This document shows, one piece after another, positions 1 through 8,841 of a stretch of 58,296 bases of DNA (within the stretch, counting starts at the first letter, position 1; each line of letters opens with the position of its first letter). Source of the DNA: Clostridia bacterium (GTDB taxonomy: Bacteria > Bacillota > Clostridia > Oscillospirales > Acutalibacteraceae). The DNA lies in contig JAGBFF010000052.1 of NCBI GenBank assembly GCA_017936615.1, positions 1-58,296 of the forward strand. The letters are read 5' to 3'. A program made the translations under genes and the position numbers. Below the pieces are notes generated by a model that worked only from the letters and a program-made list of their open reading frames with translations, had not been told where the DNA came from and did no database searches.

Positions 1-22
1 GGCAAGAAGGGAGGCGGTGCCG

Positions 23-1591
23 ATGAAACGGCGCGACCGAAATATTTCGTCCGGTAAGCAGACGACACCGTCTCGTTTGTTCGGGCGAACGGCAGTGGAT
101 TGGCACGAGTCGTGGGATACGTTTTGCCGATTTTGTTATGTTGTCGGTATTTGTTCGATCCGCTGTGTAAAAGCGATCGGTCGCTTTACGCGCAATCTGT
201 GGCGTCCGCTGATGCGTGTTGTACACCGCGCGATCGAGTGGTTGTTTTTGCGGCACGGACGCAAGTTGGCGGCGGAGTGGCGCGCGCTGCGCACCGATTT
301 TGCCCGAGCCACGGCGCGTGTGCAGGGGATCGAAAAAGGCCGAAAACGGCAGCTGATGCGGGAAATGCTGGCGCTGCCCGTCTTGGCGGTGCGCCGCCAC
401 CGCGCGATGCTTCGCACATTGTTGAATCTGGCGACGCCTGTCGCTGCGGCGGTGGTGCTGATCTGTACGGTGTGGTACTGGCGACAGGCGAATTTTGTAT
501 TGGCACTGGAATATAACGGCGAAGCGTTTGGGTATATCGCCAACGAGTCGACGTACAATACTGCGGCTGCGGCAGTGCAAAATATGGTCATCAACGCCGA
601 CGATTCGTTTAACGTACAGCGGTCACCGCGTATGGTACTGACCGTCGCTTCGGGAGCGGAGCTATTGAACGTTCAGGAGGTCAGCGATCGCATTTTAAGT
701 AGCGTCAGTGGGTTGCTGACGGAGACCTCCGGTCTGTACGTGAACGGGCAGTTCTGTGGCGCCCTGCCACGCGAAACACTCGAACGGCTGATGTCCGCCT
801 CTTTGGCCAGGAAAAACGTGGAGCAGACCGAGACGGTACGCTTTTTTGCCCAGATTGAGATCGTGGACGGCTTGTATCCCGTGTCCGCGGTAAGCACGGA
901 GGCGGAGGTCATCGCCTATCTGGATATGCTGCCTGTGCAGGTCAGCCGGTTTGTTACATACACGGAAGAAGTGAAGTACGAAACCGTTGTTAAATGGGAT
1001 GAAAGCAAGCCGTTAGGTGATGATACCGTTACGGTCAAGGGGCAAAACGGTAAGCAGCGTGTGACGCTGGAGATCATTACGGTGAACGGTGAGGAGCAGT
1101 ACCGTACGGTTGCGTCCACGCAGATTATCACCGAACCTGTCGACGAGGTCATCGTTAAGGGAGGTCACACCTATTCCGAGGATGCCGTGGCGGGTGACGG
1201 CGTGGCAACCGGCCGGTTCGTATGGCCGTTGCCGTATACCAAGGTGATTTCGTCGCCGTTCGCCTCCCGTTGGGGCAGCTTCCACGGTGCGATCGATATT
1301 TCTAACGGCCGTGTCAACGGCAAGCCGATCATCGCATCCGACGGTGGCACGGTGGTTGAGGCGGGGTGGCACAACAGCTACGGCTACTACGTACTGATCG
1401 ATCACAACAACGGATTTATGACGCGTTATGCGCATTGTAGCTCGCTGAACGTTAAAGCGGGACAAAAGGTTGCCCAGGGCGAATACATCGCCAACGTGGG
1501 CAATACCGGCTATTCCTTCGGCGCACACCTGCACTTCGAGGTGATTCTGAACGGACAGCTCGTTGATCCGATGAATTACGTGGAATATTAA
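23..1591 (+). CDS. M23 family peptidoglycan endopeptidase with G5 domain
   Basis: A 522-residue membrane-anchored cell-wall hydrolase. A basic N-terminal region of about 130 residues is followed by one hydrophobic segment (about residues 135-155) and an extracellular part. A G5-like domain (about 310-380, containing EEVKYETVVKWD and a TEPVDEVIVKG end) precedes a C-terminal LytM/M23 domain. The zinc ligands are visible as HGAID (His421, Asp425) and HLHFE (His502, His504), so the enzyme should be active and cleave peptide cross-links. ATG at 23 is preferred over GTG at 17 because the GGGAGG box then has normal spacing. Upstream lies outside the window, so operon context is unknown. G5 plus M23 is common in Clostridia cell-wall remodelling and sporulation proteins; the exact role is inferred. 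Confidence 0.9.
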   Translation: MKRRDRNISSGKQTTPSRLFGRTAVDWHESWDTFCRFCYVVGICSIRCVKAIGRFTRNLWRPLMRVVHRAIEWLFLRHGRKLAAEWRALRTDFARATARVQGIEKGRKRQLMREMLALPVLAVRRHRAMLRTLLNLATPVAAAVVLICTVWYWRQANFVLALEYNGEAFGYIANESTYNTAAAAVQNMVINADDSFNVQRSPRMVLTVASGAELLNVQEVSDRILSSVSGLLTETSGLYVNGQFCGALPRETLERLMSASLARKNVEQTETVRFFAQIEIVDGLYPVSAVSTEAEVIAYLDMLPVQVSRFVTYTEEVKYETVVKWDESKPLGDDTVTVKGQNGKQRVTLEIITVNGEEQYRTVASTQIITEPVDEVIVKGGHTYSEDAVAGDGVATGRFVWPLPYTKVISSPFASRWGSFHGAIDISNGRVNGKPIIASDGGTVVEAGWHNSYGYYVLIDHNNGFMTRYAHCSSLNVKAGQKVAQGEYIANVGNTGYSFGAHLHFEVILNGQLVDPMNYVEY

Positions 1592-1600
1592 CAGATAAAG

Positions 1601-1634
1601 AACACCCCGAAAGGCAGAGCCTTTCGGGGTGTTT
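1601..1634. terminator. Bidirectional rho-independent terminator
   Basis: A perfect 15-bp inverted repeat (AACACCCCGAAAGGC and its complement) around a 4-base centre lies between two convergent genes, with T- or A-runs on both sides. Confidence 0.85.
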
Positions 1635-1649
1635 GTATAAGAAAAATGA

Positions 1650-2822
1650 TTATCGGACGACTTCCACGGTATAGCCGCGTTCTTTGAGTAGGTCAGCCAT
1701 ACCTTCTTCGCCGACAACGTGCGCCGCACCGACGCAGATGAACACGTCACCGCCAGAGGCCAGTGCTTCTTCGGCGAAATTCGTCATCTTGTAATTGCGC
1801 TCGGTGACCATGGCGCGCTTATATTCCCAAAGGTAGCCCCAATTATCATCGCTTCCTGAATAGGTGATCTCGGTTGCTTCTTCCAATTCCTGCTCATTGC
1901 CTTTTTCCCAAATGTTCATCATGTCTTTCATCGTGGCTTTTACAACATCTTGATGGTAATAATCGATGATCGAGGACTGTAACAAAAGAAGCTGAAGGTC
2001 GTCGGAAAAATCCACCATCATTTGGCACTGCGATTCAGCAGATTCGACATCTATGATTGTTTTGTTCTTCTCGTAAGCCAGATTGAGAAGATGACGATCT
2101 ATGCCAAGATCGCTGTTGGCGCCGATGAGTTCGTTGGTGATGCTGTCGATTATGTCGCTCCAGAAAATGGGGATGAAAAATTCCAGATCTTTGTGATACA
2201 GTCCGTAGCTGTCCAAAATAGCGTAAGCCTCATCAAATATCTCTGTCGGGATATAATCAGGAAGCAGATCGCGCTCCGGATGAAGCATAAGTGACAGTAC
2301 ACGGGATTGCTCATGGATGTCGTTTTCATAAGCGATTATATCGAATTCTACAGCCAAACTATCGGCTTCGTTAAAGGCATCCATCACATAATTCGGCAGG
2401 GGATAGAAGGACGATTGGCCAACGTGAATGGAGCCAAACAGCCAGATAACGTGCCCCTGATCATCGGTGACCTTATACAGCAGCGGTGTAGCAGTCGGCT
2501 TTTGTTGTGGGATGGTAGGTGTTGGTCGTTTAGTGGTGGGGACAGGCTTTGTCGCTTTCGTGGTTCGGGAAGTCGTCGTTGCTCGAGCAGTCGTTGTCGT
2601 GCTGTTTTTTTGAATTGTCGTGACGGTAGTCTGCGTTGTAGAGGCGGAGACCGTTGTTGCGGTACTTGGTTCATCCAAGGTGGTCGTGACCGTCGTGGTG
2701 GCGGAGTTCGCAGTTGTATCCTGCGCGCTATCGGATGTTGCCGCCGGACGGGTGGTACACGCTGCCAATGTGATGCATAATGCAACAGATAGCAACAGCG
2801 ACAAACACTTTTTGAATTTCAT
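1650..2822 (-). CDS. TraB/GumN family lipoprotein
   Basis: A 390-residue exported lipoprotein. The signal peptide ends in a lipobox LAAC, so Cys21 is probably acylated. A Thr/Ser-rich linker of about 80 residues follows. The folded part begins near residue 115 with LLYKVTD and WLFGSIHVG, the hallmark of the TraB/GumN (erythromycin-esterase-like/Tiki) fold, and ends with CVGAAHVVGEEG, the second conserved His motif. Tiki-type members are metallopeptidases; bacterial substrates are mostly unknown. A strong AGGAGG lies upstream of the ATG and a TTGCTT-17-TATACT promoter is present at 2843-2871. It is transcribed alone. Confidence 0.85.
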   Translation of the reverse strand: MKFKKCLSLLLSVALCITLAACTTRPAATSDSAQDTTANSATTTVTTTLDEPSTATTVSASTTQTTVTTIQKNSTTTTARATTTSRTTKATKPVPTTKRPTPTIPQQKPTATPLLYKVTDDQGHVIWLFGSIHVGQSSFYPLPNYVMDAFNEADSLAVEFDIIAYENDIHEQSRVLSLMLHPERDLLPDYIPTEIFDEAYAILDSYGLYHKDLEFFIPIFWSDIIDSITNELIGANSDLGIDRHLLNLAYEKNKTIIDVESAESQCQMMVDFSDDLQLLLLQSSIIDYYHQDVVKATMKDMMNIWEKGNEQELEEATEITYSGSDDNWGYLWEYKRAMVTERNYKMTNFAEEALASGGDVFICVGAAHVVGEEGMADLLKERGYTVEVVR

Positions 2823-2842
2823 AGTAACGCCTCCTTGTATTC

Positions 2843-2871
2843 AGTATATCGTGTTTCGAGTGAAAAAGCAA
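2843..2871 (-). promoter_or_regulatory. Sigma-A promoter of the TraB-like gene
   Basis: TTGCTT and TATACT on the minus strand, separated by 17 bases, 21 bases ahead of the start codon. Confidence 0.7.
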
Positions 2872-2905
2872 GAAATAAAGTACGCCTTGCCGTGCGGCAA
2901 GGCGT
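2866..2905 (-). terminator. Terminator after the Na/phosphate symporter gene
   Basis: An 11-bp perfect stem (ACGCCTTGCCG) lies just past the stop codon, followed on the minus strand by a T-rich run. The run overlaps the -35 box of the next gene. Confidence 0.7.
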
Positions 2906-2915
2906 GTCGTATGGG

Positions 2916-4661
2916 TTAAGAGAGTGCGTATTTTTCACGATACGCGGTACAAGCCCGGCGGAAGTGTTCGTCGTCCGCTTTGATGGCGCGCAGGTTTTCG
3001 TGGATGTTCATATCGTGATGCGACAGGTCGACGATGCCGATAGAGATGTTGGAGCAATGGTCGGAAACACGCTCCAGGTCGGTGAGAAGATCCGACCAGA
3101 TAAAGCCGGCGTCGATGGTGCAATCACCCTGCTGGAGACGCTGGATGTGTGCCGAACGCAGCGAGTCTTTCAAGTCGTCAATGACCTCTTCCAGTGGGGA
3201 GATGGAGATAACGGCATCGATATCGCCGGTAGTAAAGGCGCTGAGTGTCAATTCCAGGATCTCACGCACGGCGGAGACCAGCGTGTCCATTTCGTTGTTG
3301 GCAGAGCCGGAGAAGACGATCTCTTTTTCACGTAGTTCCTCGACCGATTCCAGAACGTTGACGCCGTGGTCGGAGATGCGTTCAAAGTCACCGATCGCCT
3401 TAAGCAGCATAGCGGCCTCGGCGCTGTTGGCATCGCCGATCGGCAACGAACTGAGCTTGACCAAGTACGAGCCGAGAATGTCCTCATAATGGTCGGTGGC
3501 TTCTTCGTTTTCGCGTACCTTTTCCGCCTTTTCAGGTGTATAACTGCTGATACAATCCAACGCATCATACAGCGTTTGTACCGCGTGCTGAGCCATTTCG
3601 GTAGCAACCGTGCGGCAGCGCTCCAACGCGACGGCCGGCGTGTTGAGCAGGCGGTTGTCCAGTTCGGCGGCGGTTTCGGGCGTTTTATCGTCGGGAATGA
3701 GACGGATGACCAGCCTTTCCAATAAACCGCCCATTGGCATCAGCAGGGCGGTACATAGGATATTGAATATCGAGTGCGCCACGGCGATGCCGATCAAGCT
3801 TGCCGATTGATCCAAAAGAACCGGATGCAACACCAGGTCAACAACCCAAAATACAGACAGCCATACCACGGTGCCGATCACATTAAACAAAAGGTGCACC
3901 AACGCGGTGCGACGCGCGTTTTTGTTGGCACCGATACCCGAAAGCAGCGCCGTGATACAGGTGCCGATATTCTGACCCATAATGATGGGGATGGCGGCGC
4001 CAAAGGTGATCTGACCGGTGGTAGCCAGCGCCTGCAGGATACCGACGGATGCCGAACTGGATTGGATGATCGCTGTGAGGATCGCACCCGCCAGCATACC
4101 GAGCAGAGGGTTTTGGAACATCAAGAACAGATCGCGGAAGCCGGGAACGTCCTTGAGGCCCGATACGGCGGCGGACATAGTATCCATACCGAACATCAAG
4201 GTGGCAAAGCCAAGCAGGATCATACCCGTGTCCTTGGTCTTGTTCTTTTTGCAAAACATAAAGAAAACAATGCCGATCAGTGCCAAAACGGGCGTGAAGG
4301 ACGTCGGTTTCAAAAGTTTTATAAACACATTGTCGCCATCAATACCGCTGAGGCTCAAAATCCAGGCGGTCACGGTGGTACCGACGTTGGCGCCCATAAT
4401 GACGTTGATAGCCTGCTTCAGCAGTAACAGGCCGGAGTTAACAAAGCCGACGACCATAACGGTGGTGGCCGAGGAACTCTGAATCACGGCGGTGACGCCG
4501 AGACCGGTCAGAAAACCGGCGGCGCGGTTGGAAGTCAATTTACCCAATACGGTGCGCAGACTGTTGCCGGCGCGACGCTCCAGGGCTTGTCCCATCAGCG
4601 TCATACCAAACAGAAATAAGCTTAAGCCACCGACCATTGATAAGATGTCGAATATACTCAT
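2916..4661 (-). CDS. Na/Pi cotransporter family protein with C-terminal PhoU-like domain
   Basis: A 581-residue protein. The N-terminal half (to about 310) is a NptA/SLC34-type membrane domain with two inverted repeats, each carrying the QSSSA signature (IQSSSATT and IQSSSASVG). It should couple sodium entry to inorganic phosphate uptake across the cytoplasmic membrane. The C-terminal part (about 345-560) is helical and PhoU-like (RISDHGVNVLES, RVSDHCSNISIG), typical of Firmicutes NptA homologues and possibly sensing phosphate state. ATG has an AGGAG box upstream, and a near-consensus promoter lies at 4765-4793. A second phosphate transporter (Pit type) is present at 31.5 kb. Confidence 0.9.
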   Translation of the reverse strand: MSIFDILSMVGGLSLFLFGMTLMGQALERRAGNSLRTVLGKLTSNRAAGFLTGLGVTAVIQSSSATTVMVVGFVNSGLLLLKQAINVIMGANVGTTVTAWILSLSGIDGDNVFIKLLKPTSFTPVLALIGIVFFMFCKKNKTKDTGMILLGFATLMFGMDTMSAAVSGLKDVPGFRDLFLMFQNPLLGMLAGAILTAIIQSSSASVGILQALATTGQITFGAAIPIIMGQNIGTCITALLSGIGANKNARRTALVHLLFNVIGTVVWLSVFWVVDLVLHPVLLDQSASLIGIAVAHSIFNILCTALLMPMGGLLERLVIRLIPDDKTPETAAELDNRLLNTPAVALERCRTVATEMAQHAVQTLYDALDCISSYTPEKAEKVRENEEATDHYEDILGSYLVKLSSLPIGDANSAEAAMLLKAIGDFERISDHGVNVLESVEELREKEIVFSGSANNEMDTLVSAVREILELTLSAFTTGDIDAVISISPLEEVIDDLKDSLRSAHIQRLQQGDCTIDAGFIWSDLLTDLERVSDHCSNISIGIVDLSHHDMNIHENLRAIKADDEHFRRACTAYREKYALS

Positions 4662-4764
4662 AAATCACCAATTCTCCTTTACGCGATATTCGATATGAAA
4701 TTGTAAGCCTACTATGATAAAAGCGCAACGCGCTGAATTATTCTTCCAAATCACTCCAGTATAT

Positions 4765-4793
4765 ACTATACGAAAAAGCTGGGAAAATGTCAA
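4765..4793 (-). promoter_or_regulatory. Sigma-A promoter of the Na/Pi symporter gene
   Basis: A perfect TTGACA and TATAGT with a 17-base spacer on the minus strand. It is divergent from the promoter at 4830. Confidence 0.8.
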
Positions 4794-4829
4794 GAAAGAA
4801 AGGGGTAGCTCGAACTAAAAAAGTGGGAC

Positions 4830-4858
4830 TTGTTTTTTGCAGGGTATTGTGGTATAGT
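4830..4858 (+). promoter_or_regulatory. Sigma-A promoter of the ion permease gene
   Basis: TTGTTT and TATAGT with a 17-base spacer, about 32 bases ahead of the ATG. Confidence 0.7.
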
Positions 4859-4890
4859 TGGTCGGAAAACGGTTAGGGTAGGGAAGGCTA

Positions 4891-6063
4891 ATGAGTACAA
4901 GAATTCTGAAAATTCCGCATTTTCATGTGCATCATACAAAACCGGTACGTCACAACCGGCTGTGGCAGGTTGTTAAAAGCAATGTTGTGATGATGGTTGC
5001 TTTAGCGGCGGCGCTCATTACCTGCTGTATTGTACCGCCCGACCGGCAGTATCTGGAGTATTTCGATCTCAAGACGTTGACCTGCTTGTTCTGCGTGCTG
5101 GCAGTCGTGTGTGCGCTGAAAAATATCCGCTTTTTTTACACACTGGCCAAGAAGATCGTTCAGGTGTTCGGCAACGTCCGTATGAGCGTGCTCGCGTTGG
5201 TGTACATTACCTTTATCGGATCGATGCTGATCGCCAACGATATGGCGTTGCTGACGTTTCTACCCCTCGGATATTTTGTCCTCAACACCACCGGAAAAGA
5301 AAAGTATATGGCGTTTACCTTTATTATGCAAAACATCGCCGCCAATTTGGGCGGGATGCTGACGCCGTTTGGAAATCCGCAAAACCTGTATTTGTACACC
5401 AAATTCCAGATTCCTAATCTGGAGTTTATAGGAATCATGGCGCCGCCGTTCATTGTGTCGATTCTTCTGATCACGGTGTGCTGTCTGGTGTTCGTCAAGC
5501 CGGAGTCGCTGAAGATCGAGGAGGAAGAGGTGCGATTGCCCGCGGGAAGAACGGCGATCTACCTTGTGCTGTTTGCTCTGTCGATCGCTATCGTGTTCCG
5601 TGGGATACCGTATTGGATCGGACTCGTTGTGATTCCCGCGTGTCTGTTGGTGATGGATCGTAAAGCTCTCAAAATGGTGGATTATCCGCTGCTGCTGACC
5701 TTTGTTTTCTTCTTCATTTTCGGCGGGAACATGGCGCGGATCGACGCGGTACGAGAGTTCTTTTCCTCACTGCTGCAGCAAAACACGTTGGTGTTCAGTG
5801 CGCTGTCCTGCCAGTGTATCAGCAACGTGCCGTCTGCTATTTTACTGTCGCAATTTACCGGCAATTACAGCGAGCTGTTGGTCGGCGTCAATATCGGCGG
5901 CGTTGGCACATTGATCGCTTCACTGGCGAGCCTTATCACGTTCCGTGAGTATACCGGCCACCATCCTGAAAAAACCGTTTATTATGTAAAGCTGTTTTCA
6001 GCATTTAATTTCGGTTTTCTGTTCCTGTTGACGGCGTTTATGCTGTTGTGGAATTCACTGTAG
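4891..6063 (+). CDS. SLC13/ArsB-type (IT superfamily) anion permease
   Basis: A 390-residue polytopic membrane protein with about ten hydrophobic segments. TPFGNPQN in the middle, and SNVPSAILL followed by NIGGVGTLIASLASLI near the end, are the paired substrate-loop signatures of the ion-transporter superfamily (CitMHS, ArsB, DASS). The family moves di- or tricarboxylates, arsenite or sulfate; the sequence alone does not fix the substrate. It is shorter than the roughly 430 residues usual for ArsB. No arsenic regulator or reductase lies nearby, so a carboxylate or other anion is as likely. A GGGAAGG-like ribosome site precedes the ATG. Confidence 0.8.
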   Translation: MSTRILKIPHFHVHHTKPVRHNRLWQVVKSNVVMMVALAAALITCCIVPPDRQYLEYFDLKTLTCLFCVLAVVCALKNIRFFYTLAKKIVQVFGNVRMSVLALVYITFIGSMLIANDMALLTFLPLGYFVLNTTGKEKYMAFTFIMQNIAANLGGMLTPFGNPQNLYLYTKFQIPNLEFIGIMAPPFIVSILLITVCCLVFVKPESLKIEEEEVRLPAGRTAIYLVLFALSIAIVFRGIPYWIGLVVIPACLLVMDRKALKMVDYPLLLTFVFFFIFGGNMARIDAVREFFSSLLQQNTLVFSALSCQCISNVPSAILLSQFTGNYSELLVGVNIGGVGTLIASLASLITFREYTGHHPEKTVYYVKLFSAFNFGFLFLLTAFMLLWNSL

Positions 6064-6071
6064 CATTGAAT

Positions 6072-6109
6072 AAACGGCGGCTCTGCAGAAGTGCAGAGCC
6101 GCCGTTTTT
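6072..6109. terminator. Bidirectional terminator
   Basis: A perfect 16-bp stem (AAACGGCGGCTCTGCA) with a GAAG loop and T-run lies between convergent genes. Confidence 0.9.
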
Positions 6110-6111
6110 AC

Positions 6112-7857
6112 TTACTTCGTTGTCAGACGGACGGTTTCCGTTGTCGTTGAGGGGCGGAGGATGGCGAAGCGATTGTAGGCCAAAAGCTTATTGAGAATCG
6201 TGGCGCTGTCGACGGTTTTACCGCTGAGAAGATCCAACGACGAATCGCCGCAGAACAGATACAGGCGGTGTGCCGCTTCGTTGGTGATATCGGCGCCATC
6301 GCACGCAATGATGATATCACCGACGATCAGATCGCGGGTGTAGGGGAGACGTGTGCGGGTGTCTTCAAGCCATTCGGCATTGACGGCATCGACCCGTTGT
6401 GTGACACCGCGACCACCAAATAGGCCCGGGGCAATGATGCTCACGTACCGCGTGCTCTCATCGTTCAGTGTGTAGTTATAAAGACCGTATTCCGTGTAAA
6501 GGTCGGTCATAACGGTTTCATAATCATCGGGCAGAAGTACGCCGATGTCCAATCCTTTGGCGTAAATGGCGTTCGCCAAAGCCATGCCGCGCTTGTCGGA
6601 GGTGGCGAGAGACTGCGCAGCGTTGAGGAGCGCTGATTGTTCCTCGCCGCTTAAGGTGCGATCGATGTACACCTTTGGACAGTCCACGTCCACGCCGCCG
6701 ACCGTGCCGGCATTGCTGTAAACCACATCGCCGAGGGGGGCGTCATTGTTGACCCGGACGGTATAACTGACGGAGACTGTTGTTTTCGCCGGTACGGGGA
6801 GACTCCAGCTCAGATTACCGTCCTGCTCCGATGCTGCGCCGGATACGTAGGTGGTGTTGGAGGGGACGGTGTCCCGGATCTCCAGCGTAACATCCTTGTT
6901 GTTTTTGTTTTGGATCGAGAAGGTGAAGGTCATCTCATCACCGGGGCTGACAGTCATACCGTAGGTGTGTGAGGACAGCTTTTCTGCTACAATGCCTTCC
7001 ATATTTTTGATACGGTTCTTCGTTTTCTCCGGCACACCGCCCTCATAGATGTTTAACGGACGGATGATGGCAATGCTGTCCAGCTTCGAAAATACGTGAC
7101 GGTTTTTGGATGGATCAAACAGTGAGTCGGTGGACATCATCTGCACGGTGCCGTACGGCTCAAATTTTTCGGTATAATTGGCGTAGCTGTAGCTGCTGCC
7201 CGTGCTGTGGATGATATCATAGGTGAGTTTGTTGGAGGTGTCGTCTTTCTCATCGGTGCTTTCAGCTGCCGTGCCGCGGTAGCCGTCGTTTCCTTTCAGT
7301 ACTTCCGCACCCACGTACAACATGGCGTGGCCGCCGCCTTTGCTGTAACGGATGACGATGATGTCGCCCATCTTCAGGTTCGCACGGAATTTCTCTTCCA
7401 TAGCACGTTGCTGTTCGGCGGTTTCTTTGCCGGTGGGCCAGTATTTATAGACGCGTTCCGGTTCGCCTTTTTCAGTCAGAGACGTGGTCGTGTAGGAGAG
7501 GATATCGTAATCCAATGCTTCCCGATAGACGTCGTGGGTGAAGGCGGCGCAGTTGGTGTAGCCGAAGAACTGCGTGGTGTAGTCCTCGGGGGATTTCAAA
7601 TTGTACTGCCAGCGATACTCCACCGGCTGGCTGTTTGGTGAAAACCGCGTGTCATCGTATTGAATACGGTTGCCGCGCGCGAGGAACGCCAGGGCAGTCT
7701 TGACGACAGCTTCCTGCTCGGGAGATTCGTATTTTATGGTGGTGACGGGTGCTTCGGGTGTGGTGGGCGCGGTAGGTTTCTCCTCTTTGGCACTGCAGCC
7801 GCCAAAGCAGATCAGCAGCACCGCAATGATCAGCACAGATGACAGAACACGCTTCAT
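6112..7857 (-). CDS. NlpC/P60- or amidase-like lipoprotein with DUF11 repeat
   Basis: A 581-residue lipoprotein. The lipobox CFGGC follows a hydrophobic signal, then a Pro/Thr linker. Residues about 45-200 look like a papain-fold cysteine hydrolase: a Cys in YTNCAAFTHDVY and a His in GGGHAMLYVG placed as catalytic dyad residues. The middle (about 290-380) is a DUF11-type beta domain (DTVPSNTTYVSGA). The C-terminal 180 residues are unassigned and contain another GDIII strand resembling a second degenerate copy. It probably acts on peptidoglycan at the cell surface. The start is placed at the ATG after AAGGAG; an in-frame ATG 18 bases upstream lacks a ribosome site. Confidence 0.7.
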   Translation of the reverse strand: MKRVLSSVLIIAVLLICFGGCSAKEEKPTAPTTPEAPVTTIKYESPEQEAVVKTALAFLARGNRIQYDDTRFSPNSQPVEYRWQYNLKSPEDYTTQFFGYTNCAAFTHDVYREALDYDILSYTTTSLTEKGEPERVYKYWPTGKETAEQQRAMEEKFRANLKMGDIIVIRYSKGGGHAMLYVGAEVLKGNDGYRGTAAESTDEKDDTSNKLTYDIIHSTGSSYSYANYTEKFEPYGTVQMMSTDSLFDPSKNRHVFSKLDSIAIIRPLNIYEGGVPEKTKNRIKNMEGIVAEKLSSHTYGMTVSPGDEMTFTFSIQNKNNKDVTLEIRDTVPSNTTYVSGAASEQDGNLSWSLPVPAKTTVSVSYTVRVNNDAPLGDVVYSNAGTVGGVDVDCPKVYIDRTLSGEEQSALLNAAQSLATSDKRGMALANAIYAKGLDIGVLLPDDYETVMTDLYTEYGLYNYTLNDESTRYVSIIAPGLFGGRGVTQRVDAVNAEWLEDTRTRLPYTRDLIVGDIIIACDGADITNEAAHRLYLFCGDSSLDLLSGKTVDSATILNKLLAYNRFAILRPSTTTETVRLTTK

Positions 7858-7892
7858 AAAAACAACTCCTTGCAAATCACCTTTATATGCAC

Positions 7893-7921
7893 ATCATATC
7901 ATCGCTGTGGTCGGAAAACAA
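7893..7921 (-). promoter_or_regulatory. Sigma-A promoter of the NlpC-like gene
   Basis: TTGTTT and TATGAT with a 17-base spacer on the minus strand, about 35 bases upstream of the ATG. Confidence 0.6.
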
Positions 7922-7978
7922 GGGGATGTCAAAAACTGGCACATCTTGTTCGGATTTTGGCAATCTTCGGGGAAAGCA

Positions 7979-8007
7979 TTGATTTTTTCAAAAAAATGGA
8001 GTACACT
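7979..8007 (+). promoter_or_regulatory. Sigma-A promoter of the creatininase-family gene
   Basis: TTGATT and TACACT with a 17-base spacer. It lies inside the open frame upstream of ATG 8044 and so argues against any earlier start. Confidence 0.75.
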
Positions 8008-8043
8008 GGTAAAAAAGAAACAACCGAAAAGGGGAGTCTTGTT

Positions 8044-8781
8044 ATGCAGCTTATTGATATGTTTTACGATCAGATCCAGGATGCGGTTGATCGCAAGGTG
8101 CCGTTTGTGATCCCGATCGGTACGCTGGAGTACCACGCGCATCACGCTTCCTGCGGTACTGATACGATGGTGGTTACGGGTTGCCTGCGCGAGCTTGAAA
8201 AAGAAAAGGAGATTGTGGTGTGCCCGCCGATCTGGTACGGCGTCGCATCTTACGCGGTGTGTGAGCCGAAGCCGAGCCATTTCCACGTCAACGAGGATAC
8301 CTATGCAGCGTACCTTTACGACGTGCTGAAGTCGATGATCTACGCCGGCATCAAGAATATTTATCTGGTACCGCATCATCAGACGGAGAATGCCGGTCTG
8401 ATGCCGATGACCATCGCGTGCCATAAGGCAGCAAAGAAGGTCACGATGGAGTATATGGAGGACACGCTCGGCAAGGGCTGGTGGGGCAGCGATTCCTACG
8501 CCAGTTATTATGAAAACTGCGGCACGGGTGACGATCCGTTCTCTGACATTAAAGTCATTCCGCTGATCGGCGCTGAGGCGCAGATCAAATGCGGTGGCTT
8601 TGATCACGCCGGCAAGTGGGAGACCTCGCTGATGATGGGTACTTGGCCGGAAAATGTTGATCTGTCCCGTTGTGAGCAGAATACCGAGTGGTTTGCCGAG
8701 AGCGCGAAGGAAGCCTCCGCGGAGATCGGCGTTCATATGGTCAAGTGCACGCTGGAATGGCTGCGCGAAACCATCGTCTGA
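8044..8781 (+). CDS. Creatininase-family amidohydrolase
   Basis: A 245-residue cytosolic protein of the creatinine amidohydrolase/FAPy deformylase fold. PIGTLEYHAHH plus GTDT match the family block that supplies the Glu, His and Asp metal ligands. PHHQTEN sits where other members have the NGHGGN block. The family opens cyclic or N-formyl amides (creatinine, FAPy in riboflavin/F420 pathways, mycofactocin peptides), and the actual substrate cannot be read here. The start follows an AAGGGGAG site and a promoter 36 bases upstream. The gene stands alone, with no riboflavin or creatine genes nearby. Confidence 0.8.
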   Translation: MQLIDMFYDQIQDAVDRKVPFVIPIGTLEYHAHHASCGTDTMVVTGCLRELEKEKEIVVCPPIWYGVASYAVCEPKPSHFHVNEDTYAAYLYDVLKSMIYAGIKNIYLVPHHQTENAGLMPMTIACHKAAKKVTMEYMEDTLGKGWWGSDSYASYYENCGTGDDPFSDIKVIPLIGAEAQIKCGGFDHAGKWETSLMMGTWPENVDLSRCEQNTEWFAESAKEASAEIGVHMVKCTLEWLRETIV

Positions 8782-8790
8782 TAAGAACGA

Positions 8791-8830
8791 AAAACACCGC
8801 CGCTTTGAAACACAAGCGGCGGTGTTTTTT
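8791..8830. terminator. Bidirectional terminator
   Basis: A perfect 15-bp stem (AAAACACCGCCGCTT) with an 8-base loop and T-run lies between the creatininase-like and GH43 genes. Confidence 0.9.
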
Positions 8831-8841
8831 ATTGCTTCTTG

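Noticed and set aside
4891..6063. Arsenite efflux protein ArsB
   Set aside because: It shares superfamily motifs, but no arsR or arsC is nearby and the protein is short, so a general anion permease is the safer call.
7870..8043. N-terminal extension of the creatininase-like protein
   Set aside because: The extension contains the -35 and -10 boxes of the gene's own promoter; ATG 8044 has the ribosome site.
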